Below, piece after piece: positions 33,579-41,552 of a stretch of 62,336 bases of DNA. Positions within the stretch are counted from its first letter, which is position 1. The number at the start of each line of letters is the position of its first letter. The notes beneath the pieces are model-generated. The model saw only the letters and a program-made list of their open reading frames with translations, ran no database searches and was not told the DNA's origin. This stretch comes from Akkermansiaceae bacterium (GTDB lineage Bacteria > Verrucomicrobiota > Verrucomicrobiia > Verrucomicrobiales > Akkermansiaceae). A program made the translations under genes and the position numbers. Location of the stretch: contig JANRFH010000049.1 in NCBI GenBank assembly GCA_030725745.1, positions 1 to 62,336 of the forward strand. The letters run 5' to 3'.

Positions 33579-34757
33579 ATGATATGGCTCGTCATTTTCA
33601 GCCTTCGGTTGCAGGCTGTGTCGGATTTTCACACACAGAACATTTTGAGCACATTTAAGGAATTAGGCATACCTGCGGGACTGGTAAAAGGGTTGGAGGA
33701 AATGGGCATCACTACACCGACTGAGGTGCAGGAGAAGTCGATACCTTTTCTGCTGAAAAACGGTGGGGATTTTTGCGCGCAGGCACAGACTGGGACGGGC
33801 AAGACGGCGGCTTTCGGATTGCCGTTGCTGACAAAAATCGATCCGAAGAAGACTCACATCCAAGGGTTGATCATTTCACCGACTCGAGAGCTGGCGAAGC
33901 AGATCGGAAAGCAGCTTTTCAAATACACAAAGCATTCGGAAAAGATCTTTGTGGAGGTGCTGGCGGGGGGGGAGCCGATGGAGGGGCAGATCGGGAGATT
34001 GAAAAGGCCGACGCATATCGTGGTCGCGACACCCGGCAGACTGATTGATTTGATCAAGAAAAAGGCGCTGACTCTTGTGAATGTGAAGCATCTGATCCTC
34101 GATGAGGCGGACGAGATGTTGAGCATGGGTTTCAAGAAAGACCTGATGACGATCTTCGGCCTCACGCGTGGACGTCGCAGCACTTGGCTATTCTCCGCGA
34201 CGTTTCCAGATTCCATTCACAGCCTAGTGAAAGGTGCAATGCCGGGTCAGCCCGAGATCCTAAGGGTGGACAAGGCACACGTGGTGAATCGGAACATCGA
34301 TCACCGCTATGCGGTCTGCACGAAGGACGAGAAGAACGAGTTACTAGCGGATTTCCTTGGCAGCCGTGGAGATGACAGGGGCTTGATCTTTGTGAGGACG
34401 AAGGCCGGAGCCGTGGCGCTTGGGCGACAATTGACGAAGCTCGATTTTTGCGTGGATGTGATCCAGGGAGATCTTTCACAGAGAGAGCGCGACAAGGTGA
34501 TGCGCGGCTTCAAGGGCGGCAGGACGCAGATCCTCATCGCCACGGATGTGGCAGCGCGTGGCATCGACGTCGAAGGACTTTCTTACGTGGTGCACTACCA
34601 ACTGCCGGAGCAACTGGAATACTACACTCACCGTAGTGGGCGGACGGCGCGGGCGGGGAAGAAGGGAATATCCGTGGCGCTGATCGATCCGAGGGAGCGG
34701 AATAAGATCAAGAAGTTTGAAGAGGCGCTGGGAGTGGATTTTACGGAGGTGGGGTAA
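33579..34757 (+). CDS. DEAD-box ATP-dependent RNA helicase
   Basis: A helicase core of about 370 residues: Q motif region TPTEVQEKSIP, Walker A AQTGTGKT, motif Ia PTRELAKQ, motif II DEAD, motif III SAT, and HRSGRTARAG. The C-terminal extension of RhlE or CsdA is missing, so it is a minimal core. It unwinds RNA, probably in ribosome assembly or RNA decay. Start assignment is open: the ATG at 33579 is only one base from the Shine-Dalgarno site, while TTG at 33645 (MSTFKELGIPAGL) gives the normal family N-terminus and would rely on coupling from the 24-codon frame. It converges with lpxC-fabZ. Confidence 0.92.
   Translation: MIWLVIFSLRLQAVSDFHTQNILSTFKELGIPAGLVKGLEEMGITTPTEVQEKSIPFLLKNGGDFCAQAQTGTGKTAAFGLPLLTKIDPKKTHIQGLIISPTRELAKQIGKQLFKYTKHSEKIFVEVLAGGEPMEGQIGRLKRPTHIVVATPGRLIDLIKKKALTLVNVKHLILDEADEMLSMGFKKDLMTIFGLTRGRRSTWLFSATFPDSIHSLVKGAMPGQPEILRVDKAHVVNRNIDHRYAVCTKDEKNELLADFLGSRGDDRGLIFVRTKAGAVALGRQLTKLDFCVDVIQGDLSQRERDKVMRGFKGGRTQILIATDVAARGIDVEGLSYVVHYQLPEQLEYYTHRSGRTARAGKKGISVALIDPRERNKIKKFEEALGVDFTEVG
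33584..33658 (+). CDS. Possible 24-codon leader reading frame overlapping the helicase start
   Basis: ATG at 33584 is six bases after a strong Shine-Dalgarno site (AAGGAGG, 33571-33577), the ideal distance. It opens a 24-codon frame (MARHFQPSVAGCVGFSHTEH, then FEHI) ending TAA at 33656-33658. It overlaps the likely TTG start of the helicase (33645) by 14 bases. It could couple or attenuate helicase translation. Confidence 0.4.
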   Translation: MARHFQPSVAGCVGFSHTEHFEHI

Positions 34758-34920
34758 CTTTCAAGGAAGAGGAAGAGGTTATATTGTCATATGCCTTCCT
34801 TATTCCAATCCGAATCGACGGTTCATCTGGAAGTTTCAATGAGGAAGGTAGGAAAGCAGGAAAAGAGTTTAGGACGCATTTGATCGCCCTAGACGTTAGC
34901 TGGTTCCCCGTTCGAAGATT

Positions 34921-34972
34921 GGCATGGCGGATAAAATACCCAAGGGGCACGCCGTCCGCCGCCACGCCACGC
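34921..34972. repeat. R3 repeat, intergenic copy with an interrupted loop
   Basis: GGCATGGCGGATAAAAT and GTCCGCCGCCACGCC flank an 18-base insertion. It lies directly after the stop of lpxC-fabZ. The same GGCATGGCGGAT-N-ATCCGCCGCCACGA unit occurs three or four times in frame in purL and the U32 gene. Confidence 0.6.
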
Positions 34973-36280
34973 CTACCTGTCGAAAAGGGCGAACTTGAGA
35001 TCCGCTTCGGAGACGACTTCACCGTTGACGAGGCAGCGGCAGGATGTCTGGCCGATGTTGCCGCGGACTTTGGTGGTGACAGCCTCGGTAATGAGTGTGT
35101 CACCCGGCATGACCGGCTTGCGCCACTTGACGTTATCTGCGGAGAGGAAGTAGCCGATTTTTCCGAGGTTCTCGGGTTTGCGGAGCATGAGGATGGAGGA
35201 GACCTGAGCCATGCCTTCGAGCTGGAGGACGCCGGGCATGATGGGGTGGCCGGGGAAGTGGCCTTGGAAGAATGGCTCGTTGATGGAGACGTTCTTGAGT
35301 CCGACACATTTGTTTTCCTCGAAGTCGATGACGCGATCAACCATCAGCATCGGGTAACGATGAGGGAGAATTTTCATGACCTCGTTCACATCGAGCACGC
35401 TCTCGCCATCGGGGATAGTGATGGGTGCTGGGATGAGCGCACGCATGCGTTCATATTCCTTCTTGAGCGTGGCGGCCATCTTGGTGTTCGGGCCGTGGCC
35501 GGGTTTTACAGCGATGACGTGACCGAGAATGCGCTTGCCGGAAAGCATGAGGTCGCCGATGAGATCGAGCGCTTTGTGGCGGGCGAACTCGTTATCGAAG
35601 CGGACGGGCTCTTTCGACATGACTTCGTTGCCACGGATGACGACGGCGCTTTCGAGGGAGCCGCCTTTGATGAGGCCTTTCTCTAAAAGTGGTTTTACAT
35701 CCTCGTAGTAGACGAAGGTGCGGGCGGGGGCAATTTCCTTTTCGTAGAGCTCAGGGGTGACCTCTGAGGAGAAATACTGGGTGAAGCGGCCATCGGGGCC
35801 GACGTTGGTGACGGAGACGCGGAAGGTCTTCGAGGGGACGATGGTGATGATGGTGCCGTCGCCCATTTCCTGATGGATGGGCTCGCGGATTTCCCATACC
35901 TTTCGGACTGCGTCCTGTGTTTTGATTCCGGCTTGCTTGATGAGTTCGACGAAGGGGCGGGAGGAACCGTCGCCGATGGGTGGCTCGTTGGCATCCATTT
36001 CGATGAGGGCGTTATCGACGCCCATGCCAGTGAGGGCGGAGATGATGTGCTCGACTGTGTGAACTTTGACTGAGCCTTCTGCTAGGGTGGTGGCGCGCTC
36101 GACGGTTTGCACTTTATCGACATCTGCGCCAATGAATGGTTGGTCAGAAAGATCAACGCGGCGGAATTTGAAACCGTGGTTCTCGGGTGCAGGTTTGAGG
36201 GTGAGGGTGACTTTCTCTCCGGTGTGGAGGGAAGTTCCTTCGAGGGTTGCGGAGTCGGCGAGGGTCTGTTGCTGTGACAT
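34973..36280 (-). CDS. lpxC-fabZ: Bifunctional UDP-3-O-acyl-N-acetylglucosamine deacetylase / 3-hydroxyacyl-ACP dehydratase
   Basis: A 435-residue fusion known from Bacteroidota and Verrucomicrobiota. Residues 1-about 290 are LpxC, the committed deacetylase of lipid A synthesis, with zinc-ligand H78 (TVEHIISALTGMG) and a second ligand region EFARHKALDLIGDL near 235. Residues about 300-435 are FabZ with LPHRYPMLMVDRV and the catalytic HFPGHPIMPGV. The start ATG at 36280 directly follows an R2 leader. It is the last gene of a minus-strand run with the RGG-rich protein, waaA and rsmD. An R3 copy starts right after the stop. Confidence 0.96.
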   Translation of the reverse strand: MSQQQTLADSATLEGTSLHTGEKVTLTLKPAPENHGFKFRRVDLSDQPFIGADVDKVQTVERATTLAEGSVKVHTVEHIISALTGMGVDNALIEMDANEPPIGDGSSRPFVELIKQAGIKTQDAVRKVWEIREPIHQEMGDGTIITIVPSKTFRVSVTNVGPDGRFTQYFSSEVTPELYEKEIAPARTFVYYEDVKPLLEKGLIKGGSLESAVVIRGNEVMSKEPVRFDNEFARHKALDLIGDLMLSGKRILGHVIAVKPGHGPNTKMAATLKKEYERMRALIPAPITIPDGESVLDVNEVMKILPHRYPMLMVDRVIDFEENKCVGLKNVSINEPFFQGHFPGHPIMPGVLQLEGMAQVSSILMLRKPENLGKIGYFLSADNVKWRKPVMPGDTLITEAVTTKVRGNIGQTSCRCLVNGEVVSEADLKFALFDR

Positions 36281-36314
36281 GAAACTATAAATTTTAAACT
36301 TTAAACCTTAAGGG
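36281..36314 (-). repeat. R2 A+T-rich leader repeat at the lpxC-fabZ start
   Basis: GAAACTATAAATTTTAAACT then TTAAACCTTAAGGG sits between the start of lpxC-fabZ and the stop of the upstream gene, which it overlaps. In the direction of the gene it reads GTTTAAAATTTATAGTTTC-ATG. Confidence 0.7.
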
Positions 36315-38224
36315 AGAGGCTGTGGTGAGGAGTCGTCCGGGGTGTCGGAGGTTTGCTCCGGTGGTGCTTCAGTCGAAGGCTCGGCTTGTTCAGCGGCTGG
36401 TTTTTCTTCGATAGCTGGAGCTTCCTGTGCGGGAGTTTCCGCAGGTGCTTCGAATGCTTCTGCTGCGGGTTCCTCTGGGGATTCAGCTGGCGCTGCGTCA
36501 GCTATTTCCACTTCTGAGTCTTCGGCTGGGGCTTTTGCTTCGGCAGTGGGTTTCTTTTCCTTCTGAGCTTTGGGTTTCTTTGGCTCTTGGAGCTTGGGTT
36601 TCTCTTGCACGGCGAGGGTGTCGTCGGTGTAGAGGAGGATATGGCCTTGCTGGAGGAGCCAGAAAAGGTCTGCTGCGTAATCGGCCGAGGGTGCGGTGGC
36701 ACCTTCGGGAAGGACGGCTTTCCAGAGTCCATCGAGCTTTGCGGGGGTGTTTGCACGGATCCATGCGACCATTTCCGCAGGGCGGGGGGCAAGGACAGCA
36801 TCGGGGCTAAGCGGCTTCGGACGGGCGGGGCCGGTGAAGAGCTTGCCCTTGCGCTTGAAGACGGGCATGTGCTCGGCTTCGAGGATTTTGCAAATGACGG
36901 GGATGACGATGGCTGGGTGCTTGCGGTGATGCGAGCCGGTGCCTTTGAGTCTGACGAGGAGACCTGGGGAGAGGTGCTTCCCGGGGATAGCCGCTGAGAC
37001 TTTGGCCTTGCGGGTGAGGTGGAAAGCTTTCTCGAGGACTTCCGAGGCGAGGGCTCGGTCGAATTCAGCGCGGTCGGTGAACCAGGTGAGTTCATCGGGT
37101 GCGGGTGTGGTTTCTGTTTCAGCGACTTCTGTTGAAACTTCTTCGGATGTTTCTTCCTGGGTGGATGCTTCTGTTACTGGAGTCTCGGTAGTTTCTTCGG
37201 TGGCTGGCTCTGCGGCGTTTTCGACGACGGTTTCTTCGGTGAATTCCGCAGGTGTCTCGGGAGCGGGTTCTGTTGTCGGAGCGTCAGATGCGGACGGCTC
37301 GGAGAGACCGTCCCTGCCAGTTGGGGTAACGGTGGCGTCCTCCTGTTTTGGTGCTTCTGCCTGGGCCGTGGCTTTTTCGGCTTCGGAGGTGCGGGTGGCG
37401 ATTTCGGCATCGGAGAGGACGCGCCAGCGAGTCTGAATTTTCATGGACTCAAGCCATGCGTTGACGGCTTCTTCGGAGCGCTCGGTGCGGGCTTTTGCGG
37501 CGTATGCCTCGAATGGAATGTTGGAAAATGCCTCGCGATGAAGGGTGCGGAGATTGGTCTGGTAGGAGTGATGGTTCGGCGGGCCGAGGAGCTGGCCGGA
37601 TAGTCCACAGCGGGCGACGGCTTGGAAATTTCCTTTCGGCGCCTCTACCTCGACGGTGGTTTCTTCGATGAAACGGTTCCGCCAATCTGCTTGAAGGAGG
37701 TGGGCGATGGCTTCCTCTTTGGTGAGGTAGATGGCTTCCTCGATTTTGCAGCGATAGAAGGGAGCTGTTTTTTCTGAGGCTTCGAAGATGGCGCGGCTGC
37801 GGTTGCGCTCGGCGAGGATAATCTGGGCAATATCGAAGAGAGGATAGGCGCGTGCGACTTGGTGAACTTCCTTGCAGACTAGTTGGATGGCTGATTTTTC
37901 TGGGACAAGGGTGACGGTGATGCCGGGGGCGGGGGCGATTTCCTCGCGTTGGAAGTCACGACGATCACGGCCTCCGCCACCTCCTTTGAAGTCACGGCGA
38001 TTGCCACCTCCACGTCTATCATCGCGGTCACGACCTCCGCCTTGTCGGCTATCGCGACGGTCTCCTCCGCCGCGTCTATCGTCGTTGCGGCGTGGTTTGT
38101 ATTCACGTTCGCCTCCGTCTTTGTATTTCGGTTGGGAGTCGCCAGACTTCGCTTTAGCCCATGCGGGGCCAAGTTCGAAGCCGGAGAGGAGGTCGTTTAG
38201 GGGATTGGAGGGTTCGTCGCTCAC
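36308..38224 (-). CDS. Large RGG/RDD-rich and acidic-repeat protein of unknown function, probable RNA binding
   Basis: A 638-residue cytoplasmic protein. Residues about 35-95 are Arg/Gly/Asp-rich (RRNDDRRGGGDRRDSRQGGG, GGGRDRRDFQRE), like RGG boxes of RNA-binding proteins. Residues about 100-275 form a folded domain (PLFDIAQIILAERNRSRAIF, PPNHHSYQTNLRTLHREAF). Residues 290-390 are a Thr/Glu/Pro-rich linker, followed by a second folded domain (about 395-540: HLSPGLLVRLKGTGSHHRKH). The C-terminal 100 residues are Ala/Glu/Pro repeats. No known family recognised; similar proteins seem confined to Verrucomicrobiota. Its place between waaA and lpxC-fabZ, with stop overlapping the R2 leader of lpxC, suggests shared transcription with lipid A genes. 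Confidence 0.7.
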   Translation of the reverse strand: MSDEPSNPLNDLLSGFELGPAWAKAKSGDSQPKYKDGGEREYKPRRNDDRRGGGDRRDSRQGGGRDRDDRRGGGNRRDFKGGGGGRDRRDFQREEIAPAPGITVTLVPEKSAIQLVCKEVHQVARAYPLFDIAQIILAERNRSRAIFEASEKTAPFYRCKIEEAIYLTKEEAIAHLLQADWRNRFIEETTVEVEAPKGNFQAVARCGLSGQLLGPPNHHSYQTNLRTLHREAFSNIPFEAYAAKARTERSEEAVNAWLESMKIQTRWRVLSDAEIATRTSEAEKATAQAEAPKQEDATVTPTGRDGLSEPSASDAPTTEPAPETPAEFTEETVVENAAEPATEETTETPVTEASTQEETSEEVSTEVAETETTPAPDELTWFTDRAEFDRALASEVLEKAFHLTRKAKVSAAIPGKHLSPGLLVRLKGTGSHHRKHPAIVIPVICKILEAEHMPVFKRKGKLFTGPARPKPLSPDAVLAPRPAEMVAWIRANTPAKLDGLWKAVLPEGATAPSADYAADLFWLLQQGHILLYTDDTLAVQEKPKLQEPKKPKAQKEKKPTAEAKAPAEDSEVEIADAAPAESPEEPAAEAFEAPAETPAQEAPAIEEKPAAEQAEPSTEAPPEQTSDTPDDSSPQPLP

Positions 38225-38284
38225 GGGGCGGAAACTAGGGGTTTGGAAGGAAAAGACAACACGGTATCCGAAGATTCAGGCATG

Positions 38285-39565
38285 TTACGGATTAGTATGC
38301 AAGACCTTGAGATGGCGGGATGTTGCGCCTTGATGGATGGCGAGGACGCGGGTGGCGTTTTCGGTGAGGGAAATGGCGCGAGCTGGATTGAGGGCTGTGC
38401 GGATGGCGGTCGAGATTTCTTCGGGAGAGGAGGCGGTGAGGGCTGCGTCTGCGGCGAGGAGTTGGCGGGTGAGTGGCTGGAAGTTTTCCATGTGGGGACC
38501 GAGGATAAGAGGCTTGCTCGAAATGATTGCCTCGGCGGGGTTTTGGCCGCCGGTGGAGAGGAAGGATTTCCCGATGATGACGGCATCTGCGTGGGCTGTC
38601 CAGGTGGCGAGCTCGCCGGTGGAGTCGATGAGGAAAATGTTATTTTCGCCAAGAGTAGGCGGTCGGAAGGCAGAGCGGAGGATGGGGTTATATCCTTCCT
38701 TAGTGAGAGATTGGGAGACCTCGGTGCGGCGCTCAGCATGACGGGGCACGATGACGGGGAGGGCTTCGGGATGGGCGGTGAGGATGGCGGATGCGAGTAG
38801 GGTTTCCTCGCCGGGGAAAGTGGAGGCGGCGAGGATGATGGGACGTCCGGCGCCGAAACTGGCGAGCATTTCCGCGAAATCGCTGCGGAGTGCAGGTGGG
38901 TTGGTTGATCCGGGATCGAACTTGATGCTGCCGGTGAGATGGATGTTTTTCGCATCGATACCGAGAGCCTCCCAGAGATGGCGGTGTTCCTCTTCCTGAA
39001 TGCAGACGGCGGATAGGCGGGAGAAAAACGGGCGGAGGATGGGGGCAAGCTTGAGGAAGCGGCGGGCGGAGCGAGGGGAGGTGCGGGCGTTGGCGAGGGA
39101 GACGGGAATGGCGCGGTTTTGCGCGATGCGGAGTAGATTCGGCCAGATCTCGCCCTCGATGAGGATGATTTGCGAGGGCTCGAAGCGGTTGAGGTAGCTG
39201 CGCACCATCCATGGAAAATCAAGCGGGACATAGGTGACGCGGAGATCAGGGATATTGGCACGGGTGGCGGTGTCGTGGCCGGTGGAGGTCCCGGTGGCGA
39301 GGACGAAACGGGTGCCTGGGTGGGCGGCTTGCCATGCACGCAGGAGTTTGAGGGCGAGAATGGTTTCCCCGACGCTGACGGCGTGAAGATGAATTGCACC
39401 GCATGGTTCAAAATCGCGGGCAGTAGTAAAGATACCGACTCGCTCGTGGAGTCCTGTGCCGAATCCGCCGCGACGCAGCATTTTCATGATCCAGCCGGGA
39501 AAAGCGAAGATGAACAAGAGCGGCAGGAGCGCGCGGTAGATAAGAAGGATGGCGCACTCTTTCAT
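38285..39565 (-). CDS. waaA: 3-deoxy-D-manno-octulosonic acid (Kdo) transferase
   Basis: A 426-residue inner-membrane glycosyltransferase that adds Kdo to lipid A precursor. After an N-terminal membrane anchor (ILLIYRALLPLLFIFAFPG) it has HAVSVGETILALKLLRAW, the acceptor-side WPNLLR with conserved GEIWP, and the CMP-Kdo-binding ASTFPGEE and STGGQNPAEA motifs. The ATG at 39565 shares bases with the stop of rsmD (ATGA overlap), which argues for translational coupling and fixes the start. It fits the lipid A/core run ending in lpxC-fabZ. Confidence 0.94.
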   Translation of the reverse strand: MKECAILLIYRALLPLLFIFAFPGWIMKMLRRGGFGTGLHERVGIFTTARDFEPCGAIHLHAVSVGETILALKLLRAWQAAHPGTRFVLATGTSTGHDTATRANIPDLRVTYVPLDFPWMVRSYLNRFEPSQIILIEGEIWPNLLRIAQNRAIPVSLANARTSPRSARRFLKLAPILRPFFSRLSAVCIQEEEHRHLWEALGIDAKNIHLTGSIKFDPGSTNPPALRSDFAEMLASFGAGRPIILAASTFPGEETLLASAILTAHPEALPVIVPRHAERRTEVSQSLTKEGYNPILRSAFRPPTLGENNIFLIDSTGELATWTAHADAVIIGKSFLSTGGQNPAEAIISSKPLILGPHMENFQPLTRQLLAADAALTASSPEEISTAIRTALNPARAISLTENATRVLAIHQGATSRHLKVLHTNP

Positions 39566-40104
39566 TTGAAAATCAGGATGGCGCTGGAGCCGTATTCGCG
39601 GCGGTCTAGTAAGGTAAAATGAGGCGAGACGGGAGTTGGCTGGGAGGAGGAAATCTCCGCGATCAGGTAACCACCGGCGGCAAGTCGGGCGGGGACTTCC
39701 TCCATGCAAAGGAGTTTCGCGACGAGGTCGGTATCGCCGTAGCCTTTCCAATAGGGTGGATCCGCGAGGATGAGATCGTAGGTGGCGGGATCGCGCTTGA
39801 GGAAAGTGAAGACTTCGGATTTGACCGTGCGTCCACCTTCGAGTCGGGCTTTTTTCAAGTTCTCCTCGGTCACAGATACCGCGCGGTGGTGTTCATCGAC
39901 AAAAACGCAGGAAGAGGCTCCGCGGCTGAGAGCTTCGAGCCCTAGGGCACCAGATCCGCAGAATAGATCTAGCACGCGTGCATCAAGGACTGTTTCTCCG
40001 AGGATGGAGAAAATCGCCTGTCGAACGAAGTCAGTGGTCGGGCGCGCGACCTCCGAAGGCACCTTGATGGCGATGCGTCCGGCTTTTCCTGCGATAATTC
40101 TCAT
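39562..40104 (-). CDS. rsmD: 16S rRNA (guanine-966-N2)-methyltransferase
   Basis: A 180-residue methyltransferase beginning MRIIAGKAGRIAIKVP at ATG 40104. It has the RsmD signatures RPTTDFVRQAIFSIL, the SAM site VLDLFCGSGALGLEALSRGA and the catalytic ADPPYW. It methylates G966 of 16S rRNA. First gene of the minus-strand run to lpxC-fabZ, and its stop overlaps the waaA start. The divergent spacer to the kinase-like gene is 52 bases. Confidence 0.93.
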   Translation of the reverse strand: MRIIAGKAGRIAIKVPSEVARPTTDFVRQAIFSILGETVLDARVLDLFCGSGALGLEALSRGASSCVFVDEHHRAVSVTEENLKKARLEGGRTVKSEVFTFLKRDPATYDLILADPPYWKGYGDTDLVAKLLCMEEVPARLAAGGYLIAEISSSQPTPVSPHFTLLDRREYGSSAILIFK

Positions 40105-40156
40105 GCGCCACAGGCTCAAAGCAGGCACGGAAAACTTCAAGAAGAATGGATTCACA

Positions 40157-40603
40157 ATGCTGAGGTGGGATGTATCATCGGATGCAATGTCGATTGAACC
40201 GATCAAAGATGGCCTGCGTTCTCACGTGCGCATCGATTTCTACGGAAATGTCCACAAACGCATGCGTGGCAGCGGTGTGGAGGAGCGTTACGCCAAAGAA
40301 GTGGAGGTGCTTAAAGTGCTGGAGGAGCGAGGATGTCCCTACGTGCCGAGGGTTTTGGAAGAGCGTCCGGAGGAATATTACTTCGTCTCGACAAACTGCG
40401 GTAGACCAGCGCCCAGCCTTTCCAAGGCTAAGGCGGACAAGCTTTATGCAGCTTTGGAACAAGATTACGGAGTGCGACATCTCGATGCGGAGCCTAGAAA
40501 TATCACCTATAGTGATAAGCTGGGCAGGTTTTGCATCATCGACTTCGAGCTTGCGGAGATTTTACCAGATCCGCACGAGCGGGAAAAACCTAAGACTCCG
40601 TGA
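40157..40603 (+). CDS. Minimal protein-kinase-fold protein
   Basis: A 148-residue protein that retains the key residues of a kinase fold in a very small frame: a lysine in GNVHKRM (beta-3 position), an acidic helix EERYAKEVEVLKVLEE, the catalytic loop HLDAEPRNITY (pattern H-x-D-x-x-x-x-N) and a DFE metal-binding motif in CIIDFELAEI. It lacks most of the usual C-lobe. Lipopolysaccharide kinases and Bud32-like proteins are the nearest style. ATG at 40157 is used; ATG at 40187 (MSIEPIKDG) is possible. Its stop overlaps the GTG start of a PP2C phosphatase gene (GTGA), so the two are coupled. Activity is inferred. Confidence 0.6.
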   Translation: MLRWDVSSDAMSIEPIKDGLRSHVRIDFYGNVHKRMRGSGVEERYAKEVEVLKVLEERGCPYVPRVLEERPEEYYFVSTNCGRPAPSLSKAKADKLYAALEQDYGVRHLDAEPRNITYSDKLGRFCIIDFELAEILPDPHEREKPKTP

Positions 40604-41409
40604 CCGACGCATCGACTATAAGCTGGGCAGCAGCAACTCGTAGCGGATCACGTAAGGAGACGAACGATGATTCTTGGACGGTCTTTTCATCGAATCCGGA
40701 TGGGGTGGAGCTCCTGCCGGAAAAGGGCGAAGGGGTTATTTCACAGCACGATTTGGTTTTTGCAGTCTCCGATGGTATGGGCGGCGGAAACGCGGGCGAT
40801 CTAGCATCCTCTCTGATCCTCGAAAGGATGGCTGCGATCATCCCGGAAACATTTCGCTCTGCGGCCTTGGGCTTTTTCCCTGATTCAATTTCCCTCCTGC
40901 AGGATGCTCTGAAGGAAATACATGAGCATATCAACTCCGTCGGGGAGGCCACGGCGAACAGTCGAGGAATGGCTGCAACCTTGGCGCTTGCTTGGTTTGC
41001 CCCAGAAAATATCTATCTAGCTAACGTTGGCGACTCACGCATCTACCGCTGTCGGGACGGAACGACTGAGCAAATCAGCAAGGATCACAATGTTGCTTGG
41101 AGCCAGTTGAAACGAGGTGAAATCAGCGAGGTGGAATACCGCGCTCACCCGCGCCGTGCCGCACTCTTCGAGGTAATCGGAGGAGGGCACCCGGTGGTTC
41201 ATCCCTACTTTGCCGCGATCCCTTACCAGAAAGGCGACCGTTTCCTCATCTGCTCTGACGGCCTGATCGACGGGTTATGGAATCGGCAGATCGGCAATGC
41301 ACTGGCATCCTCTGAATCTGCAGAGCAATGTTGTGCGGACTTGTTGAACAAAGCGGTGGAAAACTCTGGAGTGGACGATACCACCGTGATTGTGATCCAA
41401 GCCGGTTGA
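40600..41409 (+). CDS. PP2C-type serine/threonine protein phosphatase
   Basis: A 269-residue PPM-family phosphatase. Metal-binding and catalytic motifs are present: ETNDDSW, SDGMGGGNAGD, VGDSRIYR, CSDGLIDGLW and the C-terminal VDDTTVIVI. It removes phosphate from Ser or Thr in a Mn/Mg-dependent way. Start is GTG at 40600, overlapping the stop of the kinase-like gene. The pair suggests a reversible phosphorylation unit, though the kinase-like partner is atypically short. No signal peptide or membrane segment. glnA follows after 143 bases behind its own promoter. Confidence 0.88.
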   Translation: MTDASTISWAAATRSGSRKETNDDSWTVFSSNPDGVELLPEKGEGVISQHDLVFAVSDGMGGGNAGDLASSLILERMAAIIPETFRSAALGFFPDSISLLQDALKEIHEHINSVGEATANSRGMAATLALAWFAPENIYLANVGDSRIYRCRDGTTEQISKDHNVAWSQLKRGEISEVEYRAHPRRAALFEVIGGGHPVVHPYFAAIPYQKGDRFLICSDGLIDGLWNRQIGNALASSESAEQCCADLLNKAVENSGVDDTTVIVIQAG

Positions 41410-41447
41410 GTCGTTTTTTAAGAAGCTCCGGGGGTTCAGGATCAGAA

Positions 41448-41464
41448 TGGTACATGATTTGCTT
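41448..41464 (+). promoter_or_regulatory. Sigma-54 promoter of glnA
   Basis: TGGTACATGATTTGCTT matches the TGGCAC-N5-TTGCW consensus with one change, and the GG (41449-41450) to GC (41461-41462) distance is exactly ten bases as required. Transcription would start about 12 bases downstream, leaving a leader of roughly 80 bases before glnA. rpoN is encoded 5 kb away. Confidence 0.7.
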
Positions 41465-41552
41465 AAAAACCTTGTCGGTGAAGCCGTCGGATGATTTTTT
41501 GTCCCTGTCTCACCACAAAACCAATCGCTAACCCGAATAGAAAACAAAGAAA

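Noticed and set aside
34784..35686. Plus-strand open frame of 300 codons opposite lpxC-fabZ
   Set aside because: Antisense to a gene with clear catalytic motifs on the other strand.
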